Positions 62,492-64,000 of a stretch of 64,000 nucleotides of DNA are shown here, piece by piece. The notes beneath the pieces were generated by a model. The model did no database searches and was not told the origin of the DNA. It saw nothing but the letters and a program-made list of their open reading frames with translations. Both the position numbers and the translations under genes were made by a program. This stretch comes from Pedobacter cryoconitis (GTDB lineage Bacteria; Bacteroidota; Bacteroidia; Sphingobacteriales; Sphingobacteriaceae), in NCBI RefSeq assembly GCF_014207135.1, contig NZ_JACHCC010000008.1, forward strand, positions 248,001 to 312,000, given 5' to 3'. How positions within the stretch are numbered: position 1 is the stretch's first letter; each line of letters opens with the position of its first letter.

Positions 62492-63802
62492 ATGAAAACG
62501 AGTTTCAGTTTGCTTTTCTACCTGAAAAAGCCAAAGAATTACATTAAAGGTGCTGTTCCTGTCTATTTAAGAATCACCGTTGACGGAAAACGCGCAGAAC
62601 TTGCTACCAGCAGGGACTGCGAACCTGAACTATGGAACACCAAGGCGGGACACATGACAGGTACTAAGGGAGATACCAAAACCTTTAATACTTATCTGGA
62701 CAAGATGAAAGCCGGGGTTACCACCTCCCACACCTTACTTTGCGGGGAAGATGTAGAAATTACCTCCGAGGCAATTAAAAGCAAATACCTTGGTAAAGCA
62801 GAAAAAACCCATACCATCTGCGAGGCGATCAAAATCCATAACAAAAACATGAAGGAATTGGTGGAAAAAGATGATTATGCCGAAGGAACACTAAAAAGAT
62901 TTGAGATATTAGAAAGACATGTCAAAGATTACCTGTTATATAAATACCAGAAAAGTGACCTTAACATCAGGCATATAGACCATGAGTTTATAGATGGCTT
63001 TGATTTCTATCTCCATACCTCCAAGGACAACGGGGCGAATACAGCAAGTAAGCACCTTAAAAATCTTGGAAAAATTGTGCGTATCTGCATGAAAAATAAA
63101 TGGATCAGTAGCGATCCTTTCTTTGGCTACAAGCTGAAATCAAAACTTGTCCAACGGGAATACCTGACTAAAGATGAACTGCAAAGGATTGCCGATAAAA
63201 ATTTCACTACAGTAAGATTGTCACAAGTAAGGGACTTTTTCCTGTTCAGTTGTTATACGGGGCTATCATATTCGGACGTGCAAAAGCTAAAATTATCAGA
63301 TATTCGTATAGGGAATGACGGTGAAAGATGGTTATTCAGCTATAGAAAAAAGACTGGCACAAGAGTGGCCGTTCCTCTGTTACCACTTGCTGGAGATATT
63401 CTGGACAGATATAAAGATCATCCATTCTGTATTAATCAAAACAAGGCTTTACCAATTTCCACCAACCAGAAAATGAACGAATACCTGACAGAAATTGCTG
63501 TCCTTTCAGACGTTGTCAAAACATTAGGCAACCGGATTGCAAAACGCACCTTTGCTACAACTGTAACTCTGTTAAACGGGGTACCGATTGAAAGCGTTTC
63601 CAAGATGATGGGACATACCAATATTCGTACAACACAACTCTACGCCAAAATGCTAGATGAAAAAGTAGGTAAAGATATGGCACCCTTAAGGGCAATGTTT
63701 GCTACAAGCATTGAAGTGGATATAAAAGCAATGGAAGCAAAAATAACAGCGACATTGCCAGATTTGAACTTATCGTTGGCGCAATACAATCAAGCAATCT
63801 AA
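62492..63802 (+). CDS. Tyrosine recombinase/integrase, Bacteroidetes mobile-element type
   Basis: The ATG at 62492 (MKTSFSLLFYLKKP) gives 436 aa; the frame extends upstream only from a TTG. Residues 1-90 are the arm-binding domain (VPVYLRITVDGKRAELAT), 105-205 the SAM-like core-binding domain, and 220-400 the catalytic domain. TGLSYSDV has Ser259 at the Arg-I place, as I recall for the Bacteroides integrase IntDOT. Lys287, GH with His375 and LYAKM with Tyr384 are present. The HxxR box normally reads FHLARHTF but is NRIAKRTF here, so His becomes Arg348 and Arg-II becomes Lys351. Activity is therefore uncertain. It sits next to tRNA-Lys and points into DNA beyond the window. Confidence 0.88.
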   Translation: MKTSFSLLFYLKKPKNYIKGAVPVYLRITVDGKRAELATSRDCEPELWNTKAGHMTGTKGDTKTFNTYLDKMKAGVTTSHTLLCGEDVEITSEAIKSKYLGKAEKTHTICEAIKIHNKNMKELVEKDDYAEGTLKRFEILERHVKDYLLYKYQKSDLNIRHIDHEFIDGFDFYLHTSKDNGANTASKHLKNLGKIVRICMKNKWISSDPFFGYKLKSKLVQREYLTKDELQRIADKNFTTVRLSQVRDFFLFSCYTGLSYSDVQKLKLSDIRIGNDGERWLFSYRKKTGTRVAVPLLPLAGDILDRYKDHPFCINQNKALPISTNQKMNEYLTEIAVLSDVVKTLGNRIAKRTFATTVTLLNGVPIESVSKMMGHTNIRTTQLYAKMLDEKVGKDMAPLRAMFATSIEVDIKAMEAKITATLPDLNLSLAQYNQAI

Positions 63803-63815
63803 CCAACCGATAGCG

Positions 63816-63849
63816 AACACGCCCAAAGAACAATCTTTGGGCGTGTTTT
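63816..63849 (+). terminator. Rho-independent terminator after the integrase gene
   Basis: A perfect 14-bp stem (AACACGCCCAAAGA and TCTTTGGGCGTGTT) with a 4-base loop is followed by TT. It starts 14 bases after the integrase stop codon. Confidence 0.85.
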
Positions 63850-64000
63850 CGTCCTGCAAGGGTTAACGTTCGGGTTCGCACCGCCCAAACTCAGAGGCGA
63901 AAAAATCGACGGCTACTACTCCGTAAATGCTAAAAGCGGGAATAGCTACGGCCTTTGAGCGTAGGGATTCCGCAGGCCGCACCGTGCGGGGGAGTTTTTA
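63850..64000. other. G+C-rich stretch at the window edge, no gene seen
   Basis: These 151 bases are visibly richer in G and C than the rest of the window. A small hairpin CCGCAC-C-GTGCGG lies at 63977-63989, followed by GGGAG and a T-run. No open frame here reads as a known protein. The change in composition fits the interior of an imported element beginning near the tRNA. Confidence 0.45.

Overview
The window looks like a chromosomal segment of a Bacteroidota bacterium, most likely Sphingobacteriaceae (Pedobacter-like). The reasons are two SusC/SusD pairs, an ECF-sigma/FecR signalling pair, a GT117 (DUF2723) membrane protein, GH92 and GH29 glycosidases, a LuxR-type regulator with TPR repeats, few clear Shine-Dalgarno sequences, and a good TTG-N20-TAnnTTTG promoter at 8252-8283. 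Base composition is AT-rich until the last 150 bases. The genus is inferred, not proven.

Left edge (1-4000): the tail of a probable CPA1 Na+/H+ antiporter, a small lipoprotein, a composite pseudogene joining a PorP/SprF fragment to a TPR/OmpA-type fragment, a membrane-bound TPR-HTH regulator and an XRE regulator.

Glycan region (4009-30886): an alpha/beta hydrolase; a short GH29 fucosidase; a secreted HExxH protein; an AraC regulator divergent from a second GH29; a DUF1275 membrane protein; then two adjacent polysaccharide-utilisation loci on the minus strand. PUL A is SusC-SusD-GH29 (10631-17130). PUL B is ECF sigma, FecR, STN-domain SusC, SusD, GH92 mannosidase, a DUF4965 'glutaminase-like' protein and an aldose epimerase (17485-30886). 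Together they suggest capture and trimming of fucosylated, mannose-containing glycans, with PUL B under trans-envelope sigma/anti-sigma control.

Middle (31104-46323): AraC plus two tandem SDR genes; a free-standing M17 N-terminal domain; a five-gene operon (thioredoxin, ApbE, DUF4266, DUF3570, cytochrome b) that looks like an extracytoplasmic flavin/electron-transfer system; then housekeeping and regulatory genes (epoxide-hydrolase-like, Lrp, DEAD helicase, Tat-exported metallophosphoesterase, SRPBCC, GlxA-type regulator, uracil-DNA glycosylase-like, Pif1-like helicase).

Right part (46382-61837): M13 peptidase, GT117 protein, a three-gene operon of Ser-rich lipoprotein, PspA/IM30 and an unknown acidic protein (resembling in composition the enterobacterial yjf cluster), serine hydrolase, DUF1801, Cys-rich rhodanese, sulfatase, MacB/FtsX-type permease, and a thioesterase-SDR pair preceded by a perfect 20-bp inverted repeat that reaches the start codon.

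Right edge (62172-64000): tRNA-Lys(TTT) followed by a Bacteroidetes-type tyrosine recombinase whose HxxR catalytic box reads RxxK, then a terminator and a G+C-rich stretch. This is probably the left end of an integrated element that continues beyond the window.
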